A DNA stretch of 64,000 nt from CAZNPU01 sp964575335 (GTDB lineage Bacteria; Planctomycetota; Phycisphaerae; Phycisphaerales; SM1A02): the NCBI GenBank assembly GCA_964575335.1, contig CAZNPU010000003.1, positions 124,001-188,000 of the forward strand. Direction: 5' to 3'. The notes below the pieces were generated by a model that had not been told where the DNA came from, made no database searches, and saw only the letters and a list, made by a program, of their open reading frames with translations. The position numbers and the translations under genes were made by a program. This document shows positions 17,300 through 25,862 of this stretch, in pieces (positions within the stretch are counted from its first letter, which is position 1; the number at the start of each line of letters is the position of its first letter).

Positions 17300-19737
17300 G
17301 GTGGAACCTGCATTCTCAGTTTCTCGCCGAGTTTTTCGAATGCAGCAAGCCATGCGGTTGCTGCCTCATCGCCTTTGCTGCTGCGCTGCCGGTATGCAGA
17401 CAATTCCGACTGCATCGTTTCGTAAAAGGCGTTCTGTGCTTTGTTGAGATCGACTTCGAATGGCAGAGCGTTTGCGATATCCACCAGATGCGCAAAGCGC
17501 TCCAGCATGGCTGTGTGATGCGGGTCGCGTTGCATCAGCTCAGCATGTCGCCGCAGCGTGTTGCGCATGGTAAATGCCAATATCGAAGTATCGAGGTCTA
17601 CCGCGCAGTCGTGGGCTTCCTGCAGCATTGCAGCAATGGCGTCAGGATCCGGTGATTCCTGCTCCAGCATGCGGCGAAGCTCCGTGTTGATGACGAATTC
17701 AGCAGGCATCTGCAGCGCGCGAGGCAACGGCACCCCGATATTCATGAGAAAACGCATCAGCGGCACATGATGTTCAAAGATTCGCCGATAGTCTGCCTCC
17801 AACGCGCTCGTTGTTGATTCAAGCACGCGCTTCAGCACGCGCCGCTGTTCATCCGCAAAGAGCGTGCTCAGCGTATAGACTCCCCCGGCGAAGCGCTTGT
17901 CGATGAGCCGTAACGCTTCAGCGAAATCGGCACGAGCAAAAGCCTGCTCAACCGTGCTGACAAACGCAGCAAAATCATCGGGCGGTTCAGACAACTGTAC
18001 GCCTGCGTTCAGCAGATGCCCGCCGAGATGGAGCACCGCATATTCCAGCGTTTCACACTCCAGCGTCACGATGGAGGTGACGCAAAGCGTGCCGGTGGCG
18101 AATCTGGCCTGGCCGGTTGAAATGGTTCGCAGCGGCTGATGGTGAACGTCATAGGCGTAGATGCGCTCCTGCTCGCCATAGTTTTCAAACAGCGAACTCA
18201 TCGCGAAATGGGCTGCGACCTTGCGCAAGTCAACCATCGCTCGCTTGACCAGCTTCTCATAAATCTGGCGGCCATTCCCATGCTCAGCGATATTGCTGCG
18301 GGCGCGTTCCAGGCGGGTCAGAAACTCATTTTCAAGCCCTTCACCAAAGAGATCTTCCGCCAACTGCACCGCCCGACTGGCGTATTGGATCACCTGCAAG
18401 GTTTCGATGCCGGAGAGATCATCAAAAAACCAGCCGCAACTGGTGTACATGAGCATGAGATGACGCTGCATCTCCAGAAGCTTCAGCGCGCGCACCATCT
18501 GCACGCGATCAATTTCACCTGCAGCATGCTCGGAAAATAACGCGCTGAGTCGCTCTTCTGATCGGTCAAGCAGCACGTTGATGTATGCGTTGCGCGCATT
18601 CCACGGATCGTGGAAGATGCCCGTGCATGCCTGTTCGTATTGCGGCGCCAGCGCATCGCGCAGCCAATCGAACGCTTCACGCAACGGCGCTCGCCACTCC
18701 TGATTCCAGCCGGCCCGCCCGCTGCTGCAGCCGCAGTTGGATTTCCATCGTTCAATGCCATGCGCGCAGCTCCATGAGCTGTCTTCGACAATCTGCACTT
18801 CATGCGTTGGCGGATACAGCTCGAGAAATTCGCCATAATTGGTCACGATCGCCGCATTGGTCGATTCAATGTGATGAATCGCATACGCCAGCGCCATATC
18901 GCCATGCCGGTGATGGTGTCCATAGCTTTCACCATCGGTTGCGATGTGAGCCAACTGCGGCCAGTCGCATGATTCTGAAAACGCTTCGATGAGCCGATGG
19001 GCAAACGCCTCGCCTGTATCGAGCAGTTTCTCAAACGCCACCGCCTGCGAAACCGGGCCGTTATAAAAGAACAGCGCGATGCTTCGCCCTGACGGCAGTC
19101 GGCAAAGATAGGGACGGCTTGAATCAATTCGGCTCTCCTGCAGCGATTTCCAACGCCCGCTGCCGATTTTGCGCACCCTCGCAGCCTGATGCGGCGCAAG
19201 GATGGTGAACTTGATGTCATGTGCCGCCAGCACTTCCAGCGTGGGTGTGTTGACAGCCGTTTCGGGCAGCCACATGCCTTCCGGTTTGCGTCCGAAGCGA
19301 TGTTCAAAATCAGCAATTCCCCAGATGACCTGCGTGTATTTATCGCGATCGTTGCACAATGGCAAAATGGCGTGGTGAAACGCCTGCGCGAGTGCAGAGC
19401 CGTGCCCGCCGAACCGTTCCATGCTCTGCCGATCTGCTTCAAGAATCGCTGCGTACACCTCCGGTGCATGCTGCTGCATCCAGCTCAGAAGCGTAGGTCC
19501 GAAGTCGAAGCTGATGGATGCGTAATTGTTCACAATCCGCCAGATGCGGCCTTGCTCATTGAGTATCCGAGACCATGCGTTCGGCTCGTAACACTCTGCG
19601 GTAATGCGTTCGTTCCAGTCGTGATAGGGTTGCGCGGAATCCTGTTGTTCAACCGCTTCCAGCCACGGATTTTCGCGCGGCGGTTGGTAGAAGTGACCGT
19701 GAATACAAACGTATCGTTTCAAGTTACGCTTCTCCAT
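17296..19737 (-). CDS. GH57-family glycoside hydrolase with DUF3536
   Basis: An 813-residue protein that begins KRYVCIHGHFYQPPRENPWL, the hallmark of the GH57/DUF3536 group. The GH57 (alpha/beta)7 part covers about residues 8-310, with GMWLPETAVNTPTLE, FTILAPHQA and ATDGESYGHHHRHGDMALAYA, where the catalytic acidic residues lie. The rest, to about 790, is the DUF3536-type helical region, including SSWSCAHGIERWKSNCGC. GH57 enzymes include amylopullulanases, 4-alpha-glucanotransferases and branching enzymes, but no activity can be assigned here. The gene overlaps treZ by 14 bp and treY by 4 bp, so it is made together with the TreYZ pair. It probably trims or debranches glucan to feed TreY. Confidence 0.88.
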   Translation of the reverse strand: MEKRNLKRYVCIHGHFYQPPRENPWLEAVEQQDSAQPYHDWNERITAECYEPNAWSRILNEQGRIWRIVNNYASISFDFGPTLLSWMQQHAPEVYAAILEADRQSMERFGGHGSALAQAFHHAILPLCNDRDKYTQVIWGIADFEHRFGRKPEGMWLPETAVNTPTLEVLAAHDIKFTILAPHQAARVRKIGSGRWKSLQESRIDSSRPYLCRLPSGRSIALFFYNGPVSQAVAFEKLLDTGEAFAHRLIEAFSESCDWPQLAHIATDGESYGHHHRHGDMALAYAIHHIESTNAAIVTNYGEFLELYPPTHEVQIVEDSSWSCAHGIERWKSNCGCSSGRAGWNQEWRAPLREAFDWLRDALAPQYEQACTGIFHDPWNARNAYINVLLDRSEERLSALFSEHAAGEIDRVQMVRALKLLEMQRHLMLMYTSCGWFFDDLSGIETLQVIQYASRAVQLAEDLFGEGLENEFLTRLERARSNIAEHGNGRQIYEKLVKRAMVDLRKVAAHFAMSSLFENYGEQERIYAYDVHHQPLRTISTGQARFATGTLCVTSIVTLECETLEYAVLHLGGHLLNAGVQLSEPPDDFAAFVSTVEQAFARADFAEALRLIDKRFAGGVYTLSTLFADEQRRVLKRVLESTTSALEADYRRIFEHHVPLMRFLMNIGVPLPRALQMPAEFVINTELRRMLEQESPDPDAIAAMLQEAHDCAVDLDTSILAFTMRNTLRRHAELMQRDPHHTAMLERFAHLVDIANALPFEVDLNKAQNAFYETMQSELSAYRQRSSKGDEAATAWLAAFEKLGEKLRMQVPP

Positions 19738-21580
19738 TCACGACATACAGCACAAATGCCTGCCCCGGTACGTTCACCTCAACGCGGCCGCCAGATTCAA
19801 CTGCCTCCGGCACGCTCGATCCCGGGCCGCGCCATTGAGTGTCGCGGGAATCAATTCGGCAAACCCATCGGCCGGCGGAAACATCAGCAGCGACAAGGGC
19901 GGGGCGCTGGCTCAAGTTGAACAGCGCCAAAGCTTCGGAAGTTCCGTGCCAGCGGTGCAGCGCGAGCGTGCGCGTGTGCTGGTTTGTGCTTGTTCGAAGC
20001 GTGTTCTTGTTCAGGTTCGCCAATGCCGGAATCGTCTTGCGAACTGTCAGCAATTCACGGTACAGCGCCAGCAATCCATCGTGCGGTTGCTGATAACGCA
20101 AATCCCAGTGCAGCGCGGAGTTGTCAAATGATTCTTTGGCCTGTGGATCAGGAGGCTCACCTTCCCATGCAAATGCAGCAAATTCATTACGCCGGCCCTT
20201 GCGCACCGCTTCGATCAACTCAGCGTCATCATGACTGACGAAGTAGAGAAACGGCGCCGGTTCACCGTATTCTTCGCCCATGAACAGCAGCGGCACATAA
20301 GGCGACAGCAGCACCAGTCCTGCAGCCAGTTTCAGCGATTCAAAAGAAACAAGCGTCGATAGTCTTTCGCCACGCATGCGATTGCCGATTTGATCGTGAT
20401 TCTGAGAGAAAACCACGAACCGTTCGCCGGGAATATCTCGTGCATCGCTGCCATGTCGACATCCATGAAAGGGCGAATATTCGCCTGTGTAGACATAGCC
20501 GTGGCTGAATGCTTTGGCCAGTTGCTGCAATCCGCCAAAAGATTTGTAGTAACCGAACTGTTCGCCGGTCAGCAGCACGTGGACGATGTGGTGAAAATCA
20601 TCGTTCCACTGAGCATCGAACCCGATCCCGCCGAGCGCGCGATCGCGAATGATGCGAGCGTCATTGGCTGCGCTTTCCGCAATCACATAAGCGCGGCGGT
20701 TCAATGCCTTGGCGCATTGGTGAACTGCATCGACGAGATCCTGCACAAATGGCGTGGCGGATGAATCAACAATACTGTGAACCGCATCGACGCGCAACGC
20801 GTCAATATGACACTGAGACACATAATAAAGCGCACTGTCAATGAAGTATCGTCGAACGTGATCGCTCATCGCACCGTCGAAATTCAGCGCCAACCCCCAA
20901 GGGGTGCGATATCGATCGGTGAAATATGGCCCAAATTCACTGAGATAGTTTCCCTCCGGGCCAAGGTGGTTGTAGACCACATCGAGCACCACCGCCATGC
21001 CGTGTGCATGACACGCATCCACCAGTCGTTTCAATCCGGCTGGTCCGCCGTAAGAATTCTGCACTGCTGAAGGCAGTACGCCGTCATACCCCCAATTGCG
21101 CGTGCCGGGAAACTGCGCGACGGGCATGATTTCAATTGCGGTGATGCCGATCTCGCTGAGTTCTTTCAGGCGGGGAATGATCGCATCAAATGTGCCGTCG
21201 GGCGTAAACGTGCCGACATGCAGTTCGTAGATGACGTACTGATCCAGTGGCAGACCAAACCAGTGCTGATCGCGCCATTGATGATCGTCTGCAACAACCG
21301 CCGAGGGCCCGTGTACGCCATGTGGCTGATGGCGCGATGCAGGGTCTGGTCGCTCCGGTCCATCATCAAGTTGATACACATACAGCGAGCCGGGAGGAAC
21401 GTTCTCAAGCGTCAACTCGTAATAGCCATCTGCTCGAGCGCTCATCACATGCGATGTGCCGTTTTCGCTGAGCAATCGAACGCTGACTTTCCTGGCGTTT
21501 GGAGCCCATACGAGAAAGCGCGTTCGGCCGCCGCCAAGGTACTGCGCGCCCAAGGGCTGATGTGACAGCAGCGTCATCAT
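19724..21580 (-). CDS. treZ: Maltooligosyl trehalose trehalohydrolase
   Basis: A 618-residue GH13 enzyme that releases trehalose from the maltooligosyl-trehalose made by TreY. An N-terminal CBM48-like beta domain (RTRFLVWAPNARKVSV) is followed by the catalytic barrel: IYELHVGTFTPDGTFD, VVYNHLGPEGNYL, HIDALRVDAVHSI with the nucleophile Asp, VIAESAANDARI, and FSQNHDQIGNRMRGERLS with the transition-state Asp. These segments are typical of TreZ rather than of GlgB. The ATG at 21580 overlaps the malQ stop as ATGA. It ends 14 bp inside the GH57/DUF3536 gene, so the three genes are tightly coupled. Confidence 0.94.
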   Translation of the reverse strand: MMTLLSHQPLGAQYLGGGRTRFLVWAPNARKVSVRLLSENGTSHVMSARADGYYELTLENVPPGSLYVYQLDDGPERPDPASRHQPHGVHGPSAVVADDHQWRDQHWFGLPLDQYVIYELHVGTFTPDGTFDAIIPRLKELSEIGITAIEIMPVAQFPGTRNWGYDGVLPSAVQNSYGGPAGLKRLVDACHAHGMAVVLDVVYNHLGPEGNYLSEFGPYFTDRYRTPWGLALNFDGAMSDHVRRYFIDSALYYVSQCHIDALRVDAVHSIVDSSATPFVQDLVDAVHQCAKALNRRAYVIAESAANDARIIRDRALGGIGFDAQWNDDFHHIVHVLLTGEQFGYYKSFGGLQQLAKAFSHGYVYTGEYSPFHGCRHGSDARDIPGERFVVFSQNHDQIGNRMRGERLSTLVSFESLKLAAGLVLLSPYVPLLFMGEEYGEPAPFLYFVSHDDAELIEAVRKGRRNEFAAFAWEGEPPDPQAKESFDNSALHWDLRYQQPHDGLLALYRELLTVRKTIPALANLNKNTLRTSTNQHTRTLALHRWHGTSEALALFNLSQRPALVAADVSAGRWVCRIDSRDTQWRGPGSSVPEAVESGGRVEVNVPGQAFVLYVVNGEA

Positions 21581-23799
21581 CGATCCGTTCTCCGCGTCAT
21601 GCAGCCTGGCTTGCGCACTGGCGGTGCATTCCGGGTTGCCGCAATCCGCCTCTTTGTTGCGTAGCTGTTCCGCAGTTCCGCAAGTGGGCGAAGCTGAATC
21701 AAATCTTCCGCATCAGCGCACAACTGCTCGATCGATCGAGCGAGCTTGCGGCGCCAATTGGGATAGCCGTTCGATGTGCCGGGCACATTTTGCGGCTGCG
21801 TTTCCAGCCAGAGATCTTCCACATTCACCAGCAGAATCGGCGCGCTGCTGCGTGCAAGCAACCTCAGCATAGCTTCGCATGCCGCACGCGCTGAAAGCTG
21901 CAGGCCTGATCGTTGCCGTTGATGTTGTTGCTGATGCTGATGTTGTAATGCAAGAAATGGGCTGACTGCCTTGCGCATTTTCTCGTGTTTGCGCCGCTCC
22001 GTGGCGGCATGATGCTCAGCAAGCAAATTCAGCTTGATGCGCTGGTCAATGTCCTTGCCATCCCAGAACGCTGCAAACGTAGCTGTATCGTGCGTATCAA
22101 GACAGGCAAGTTCTCGTTGCCGGGGCAATTTCAGCGGCGGGTTGTTGTCGGGGGCAAGTTCGAAAATGCCGACATACATGCCCAGTGCGCCGTGATGTGC
22201 GAGCCGGCGATTGACTTCGGGCGGCACGGTGCCAAGGTTTTCGCCCACAATGCGGGCGTGGTGCCGGTGCGTTTCGATGCTGAGAATTGCATACAGCTCA
22301 TCAGCTGGATACTTCACATACACGCCGTCATCCGCTTCCATCCCCTGGGGAATCCAAAAGAGCCGATGCAGCGCCATGACGTGATCGATGCGCAGCACGT
22401 TCGCATAGCGTAACTGATTGCGAATGATGTCGGTGAAGTAACGGTGACGATCCTGCCGCATCGTCAGAGGGTTCATCGGTGGAAACCCCCAGTTCTGGCC
22501 GTGCGGGAAGAATGTGTCCGGCGGCGAGCCAACCGATGCGGTCAGCGCAAACAAATGCTGATTGCGCCACACGTCATACCCGCCGCCATGCACGCCCAGC
22601 GGCATGTCGAGATACAACTGCTGGCCATGAGCGTGCATGCGCTGAGAAAAATCATTAAGCTGCGTGCACACGAGCCATTGCACATACAGGTGATAGCGGC
22701 GGACGTTTTCATCAAAATCGCTGCGACATATCGAACCGTTGCGCAACCGCTGCGGCCAGTGTTGCCATGTCGTGCCGAGACGTTCGGTTACGGCGCGGAA
22801 CTGCGCATAGCTGTCAAGCTCCGGGTTATCCTGAAGCAGTTGTTCAATGCTTTCTCGCACGGGCGATGATGTTTCGAACGCTGACATCGCCAGCTTATAC
22901 AACGCGCGGCGTTTCAAAGAGGCGCTGCGTTTGTAATCCACCAGTGGCGCATTGCGGACCTGTTCAAGTTCAGCGGCAAATGACGCAGCATCAGAGCCAA
23001 ATACGTTCGTCCACGAATTCTGATCAAGTACGCGCGTGAGGTCGATGATCAGTTCATTCCAGAACAGGCGACTGACTGGCGCGTAGGGGCTGGGGTCAAA
23101 TGGCTCATCCAGAAATAAGGCCAGCATTGGAAGTGTGCCCACAATCGTGCATCCTTCACTGGCCGCCCACTTCGCGAATGCATCCAAGTCGCCAAGATCG
23201 CCCACACCCCAGCTCCGCGCGCTGTGCAAGGCATACCATGGCGCAAAGATGCCCAGTTCTCGCCGCTGATGATCTTGCGGGCTGCGGTAAAACCGTCGCG
23301 GGGCAGAGAGCACAGTCATGTTTGTTTCACTGCTGCCGATGTGCAGCGTTATTTGGTGACAGCCGATCGGCAGCATGCATCGAACAAAAAGACGGCGGAC
23401 GACAAACCGCTCGCCTTCGACCGTCACTTCGCGTGCTTCCGGCAGCAATGTTGCGTCGAGCGTTTCTCCTCGCCCCTGCGCATCAGACTCAAATTCAATA
23501 TGGCAGATGAGGCGGCGGCGAGCATCACGATACGGAAGCCGAAGCTCAACAAGCGGCATCCTGCCATTCCACGCCACAATCACCGGCGGCGCGATCTGCT
23601 GCGATCTGTTCAAGCGATGTTCGCGCAATGCATCGCCGGCTTCATCGGGATGTTCCAGCGGCGCGCCCATGCTTCGCAGCGCAGCGGTCAGCGATTCACT
23701 CGATGCTCTTTGTTCACGTCCCGCCTGATCGATGTAGCTGCTCAGCACGCCATATGCTTTGGCAAGTTCGACAAGCGGCTTTGGCGGTTGGCGCGACAT
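21577..23799 (-). CDS. malQ: 4-alpha-glucanotransferase (amylomaltase)
   Basis: A 740-residue GH77 enzyme, the longer MalQ type with an extra N-terminal beta-rich domain (about residues 1-165). It disproportionates maltodextrins. The catalytic part starts LGIFAPWYALHSARSWGVGDLGDL and includes SPYAPVSRLFWNELIID, VLRIDHVMALHRLFWIP with the nucleophile Asp, RIVGENLGTVPPEV with the acid/base Glu, and CLDTHDTATFAAFWDG. Near residue 640 there is a Gln/His-rich stretch (ALQHQHQQQHQRQRSG) encoded by a degenerate triplet repeat, an unusual insertion for MalQ. The gene lies 11 bp after glgB and overlaps treZ by 4 bp; its products would feed both TreYZ and GlgB. Confidence 0.94.
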   Translation of the reverse strand: MSRQPPKPLVELAKAYGVLSSYIDQAGREQRASSESLTAALRSMGAPLEHPDEAGDALREHRLNRSQQIAPPVIVAWNGRMPLVELRLPYRDARRRLICHIEFESDAQGRGETLDATLLPEAREVTVEGERFVVRRLFVRCMLPIGCHQITLHIGSSETNMTVLSAPRRFYRSPQDHQRRELGIFAPWYALHSARSWGVGDLGDLDAFAKWAASEGCTIVGTLPMLALFLDEPFDPSPYAPVSRLFWNELIIDLTRVLDQNSWTNVFGSDAASFAAELEQVRNAPLVDYKRSASLKRRALYKLAMSAFETSSPVRESIEQLLQDNPELDSYAQFRAVTERLGTTWQHWPQRLRNGSICRSDFDENVRRYHLYVQWLVCTQLNDFSQRMHAHGQQLYLDMPLGVHGGGYDVWRNQHLFALTASVGSPPDTFFPHGQNWGFPPMNPLTMRQDRHRYFTDIIRNQLRYANVLRIDHVMALHRLFWIPQGMEADDGVYVKYPADELYAILSIETHRHHARIVGENLGTVPPEVNRRLAHHGALGMYVGIFELAPDNNPPLKLPRQRELACLDTHDTATFAAFWDGKDIDQRIKLNLLAEHHAATERRKHEKMRKAVSPFLALQHQHQQQHQRQRSGLQLSARAACEAMLRLLARSSAPILLVNVEDLWLETQPQNVPGTSNGYPNWRRKLARSIEQLCADAEDLIQLRPLAELRNSYATKRRIAATRNAPPVRKPGCMTRRTDR

Positions 23800-23810
23800 G
23801 ACATAAGCGG

Positions 23811-25859
23811 CTATGGTCTTTGTGTTGATGCGCTGTCAGCAGCGTGCTGCGACAAGCGAGGCGCTCGAAGAACAATCACGCCCAGCGGTGGTATGGTGAG
23901 ATTCAACGAATGGGGGCGATAGTGGCAGGAAATCGGCGCCGATTCAACGCCGCCCATATTCCCCTGGCCGCTGCCGCCGAACTCTTTAGCGTCGCTGTTG
24001 AGCACCTCCTCCCAGAAGCCGGCCGTCGGCACGCCGACGCGGTAATTGTGTCGCGGCACTGGCGTGAAGTTGCATGCGACAACGACGGTGTCGTCAGGCG
24101 ATCGGCCGCGCCGCAACCATGTCAGCACGCTGTTGGCCATGTCATCGGGCTCGATCCACTCAAACCCGCTCGGCTCGCAGTCAAGCTCATGCAAGGCTCG
24201 CTGCTCACGGTACACACGATTCAGTTGCTGCACCCACCGTTGCACGCCTGCATGCGGTTCATATTCCAGCAGATGCCAGTCCAGGCTGCTGTCGTGATTC
24301 CATTCGTTGCGCTGTCCAAACTCACCGCCCATGAACAGCAGCTTTTTGCCCGGCTGGGTGAACATATATCCAAGCAGCAGCCGCAGGTTGGCGAACTGCT
24401 GCCACTGATCGCCGGGCATTCTGTTGAGCAGTGATCCTTTGCCGTACACCACTTCGTCATGTGACAAAGGCAGCACGAAGTTCTCCGCAAAGGCGTACAT
24501 ATGACGGAACGTCAGTTCGTTGTGGTGGTATCGCCGATAGATCGGATCGCGCTTCATGTAGCGCAATGTGTCGTGCATCCACCCCATGTCCCATTTGAAG
24601 TTGAAGCCCAGGCCGCCCACCGACGGCGGACGCGACACCAACGGCCACGACGTCGCTTCCTCAGCGATCATGAGCGCATCGGGCTCTTCATGATGCACAG
24701 CATCGTTGAGCTGGCGCAGAAAGGCAATTGCGTCGAGATTCTCACGCCCCCCGTATTGATTCGGAATCCACTCGCCTTCGCGGCGTGAAAAATCCAGATA
24801 CAGCATCGACGAGACAGCATCCACGCGCAAGCCGTCAATGTGATATCGATCAAGCCAGCTCATGGCGCTGCTGATGAGAAAGCTGCGCACTTCATTGCGG
24901 CCGTAGTTGAACACCGCTGAGTGCCAGTCGGGGTGATATCCCTGCCTCGGGTCAGCATGTTCGAACAGATGCGTGCCGTCGAAATAGATCAATCCATGCT
25001 CATCAGTCGGAAAGTGCGAGGGCACCCAATCGAGAATGATGCCGATGCCGCACTGATGCAGGCGATCGACAAGGTACATGAAATCCTCCGGCAAGCCGTA
25101 CCGGCTGCTGGGCGCAAAGAACCCCGTGACCTGATAGCCCCATGAGCCGAAAAACGGGTGCTCCATGACCGGAAGCAGCTCGACGTGGGTAAAGCCCATG
25201 CGCTGCACGTATGCGCAAAGACGATCCGCCATCTCACGATAATGAAGCGATCGATAGCCCTCTTCCGGCACGCGCATCCATGAGCCCAGGTGCACCTCAT
25301 AGATGGATATCGGCGCATGCAGGCTGTTGCGGTTTCGACGCTGCTGCATCCACTCCGAATCATTCCATTGATAGTCAAGCTCATGGATGACTGACGCAGT
25401 CCCCGGCGGCATTTCGTTCAGCGTGGCGAACGGGTCGGCTTTGTTGACGGTATAGCCGTGAAAACGCGACGCAATGTGGTACTTATAGAGCGAGCCGGGG
25501 CCGATCCCGCGTACGACGCCTTCCCATATGCCTGAGTGCGCCCGCGCATTGAGCGGATTGGCGTGTACGTTCCAGTCGTTGAAATCGCCAATCACTGAAA
25601 CATAGTGGGCATTGGGCGCCCACACCGCAAACGATACCGCGGGCGCGTCTTCGCTGTGAAGCACATGCGCGCCGAGCTTGCTGTACAGCCGGTAATGCGT
25701 CCCCTCATTGAACAGGTGCAGGTCCATGTCGGTCAGCGCGTGGTCCTGTCGTGATGCACGAGAGGCATCGCGCACGCCCGGCGTACGTTGATCGCTTGCT
25801 TCCGGGCCGTCATGAGGGGCGCTCGCGCGCGTTCGAATGTGGTGGTGCGATATCGTCAT
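23811..25859 (-). CDS. glgB: 1,4-alpha-glucan branching enzyme
   Basis: A 682-residue GH13 branching enzyme, which introduces alpha-1,6 branches into alpha-glucan. A short, non-conserved 40-residue leader precedes the usual start (HLFNEGTHYRLYSKLGAH). The CBM48 domain (SFAVWAPNAHYVSVIGDFN) is followed by ISIYEVHLGSW, HVELLPVMEHPFFGSWGYQ, ILDWVPSHFPTDEHGL, GLRVDAVSSMLYLDFSR with the nucleophile Asp, LMIAEEATSW with the acid/base Glu, and LPLSHDEVVYGKGSLL. It begins 3 bp after the treS-maltokinase stop. With GlgE it would build the branched glucan, as in mycobacteria. The N-terminal extension has several basic and acidic residues and could be an artefact of start choice; an internal ATG near residue 45 is possible. 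Confidence 0.95.
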   Translation of the reverse strand: MTISHHHIRTRASAPHDGPEASDQRTPGVRDASRASRQDHALTDMDLHLFNEGTHYRLYSKLGAHVLHSEDAPAVSFAVWAPNAHYVSVIGDFNDWNVHANPLNARAHSGIWEGVVRGIGPGSLYKYHIASRFHGYTVNKADPFATLNEMPPGTASVIHELDYQWNDSEWMQQRRNRNSLHAPISIYEVHLGSWMRVPEEGYRSLHYREMADRLCAYVQRMGFTHVELLPVMEHPFFGSWGYQVTGFFAPSSRYGLPEDFMYLVDRLHQCGIGIILDWVPSHFPTDEHGLIYFDGTHLFEHADPRQGYHPDWHSAVFNYGRNEVRSFLISSAMSWLDRYHIDGLRVDAVSSMLYLDFSRREGEWIPNQYGGRENLDAIAFLRQLNDAVHHEEPDALMIAEEATSWPLVSRPPSVGGLGFNFKWDMGWMHDTLRYMKRDPIYRRYHHNELTFRHMYAFAENFVLPLSHDEVVYGKGSLLNRMPGDQWQQFANLRLLLGYMFTQPGKKLLFMGGEFGQRNEWNHDSSLDWHLLEYEPHAGVQRWVQQLNRVYREQRALHELDCEPSGFEWIEPDDMANSVLTWLRRGRSPDDTVVVACNFTPVPRHNYRVGVPTAGFWEEVLNSDAKEFGGSGQGNMGGVESAPISCHYRPHSLNLTIPPLGVIVLRAPRLSQHAADSASTQRP

Positions 25860-25862
25860 TGT

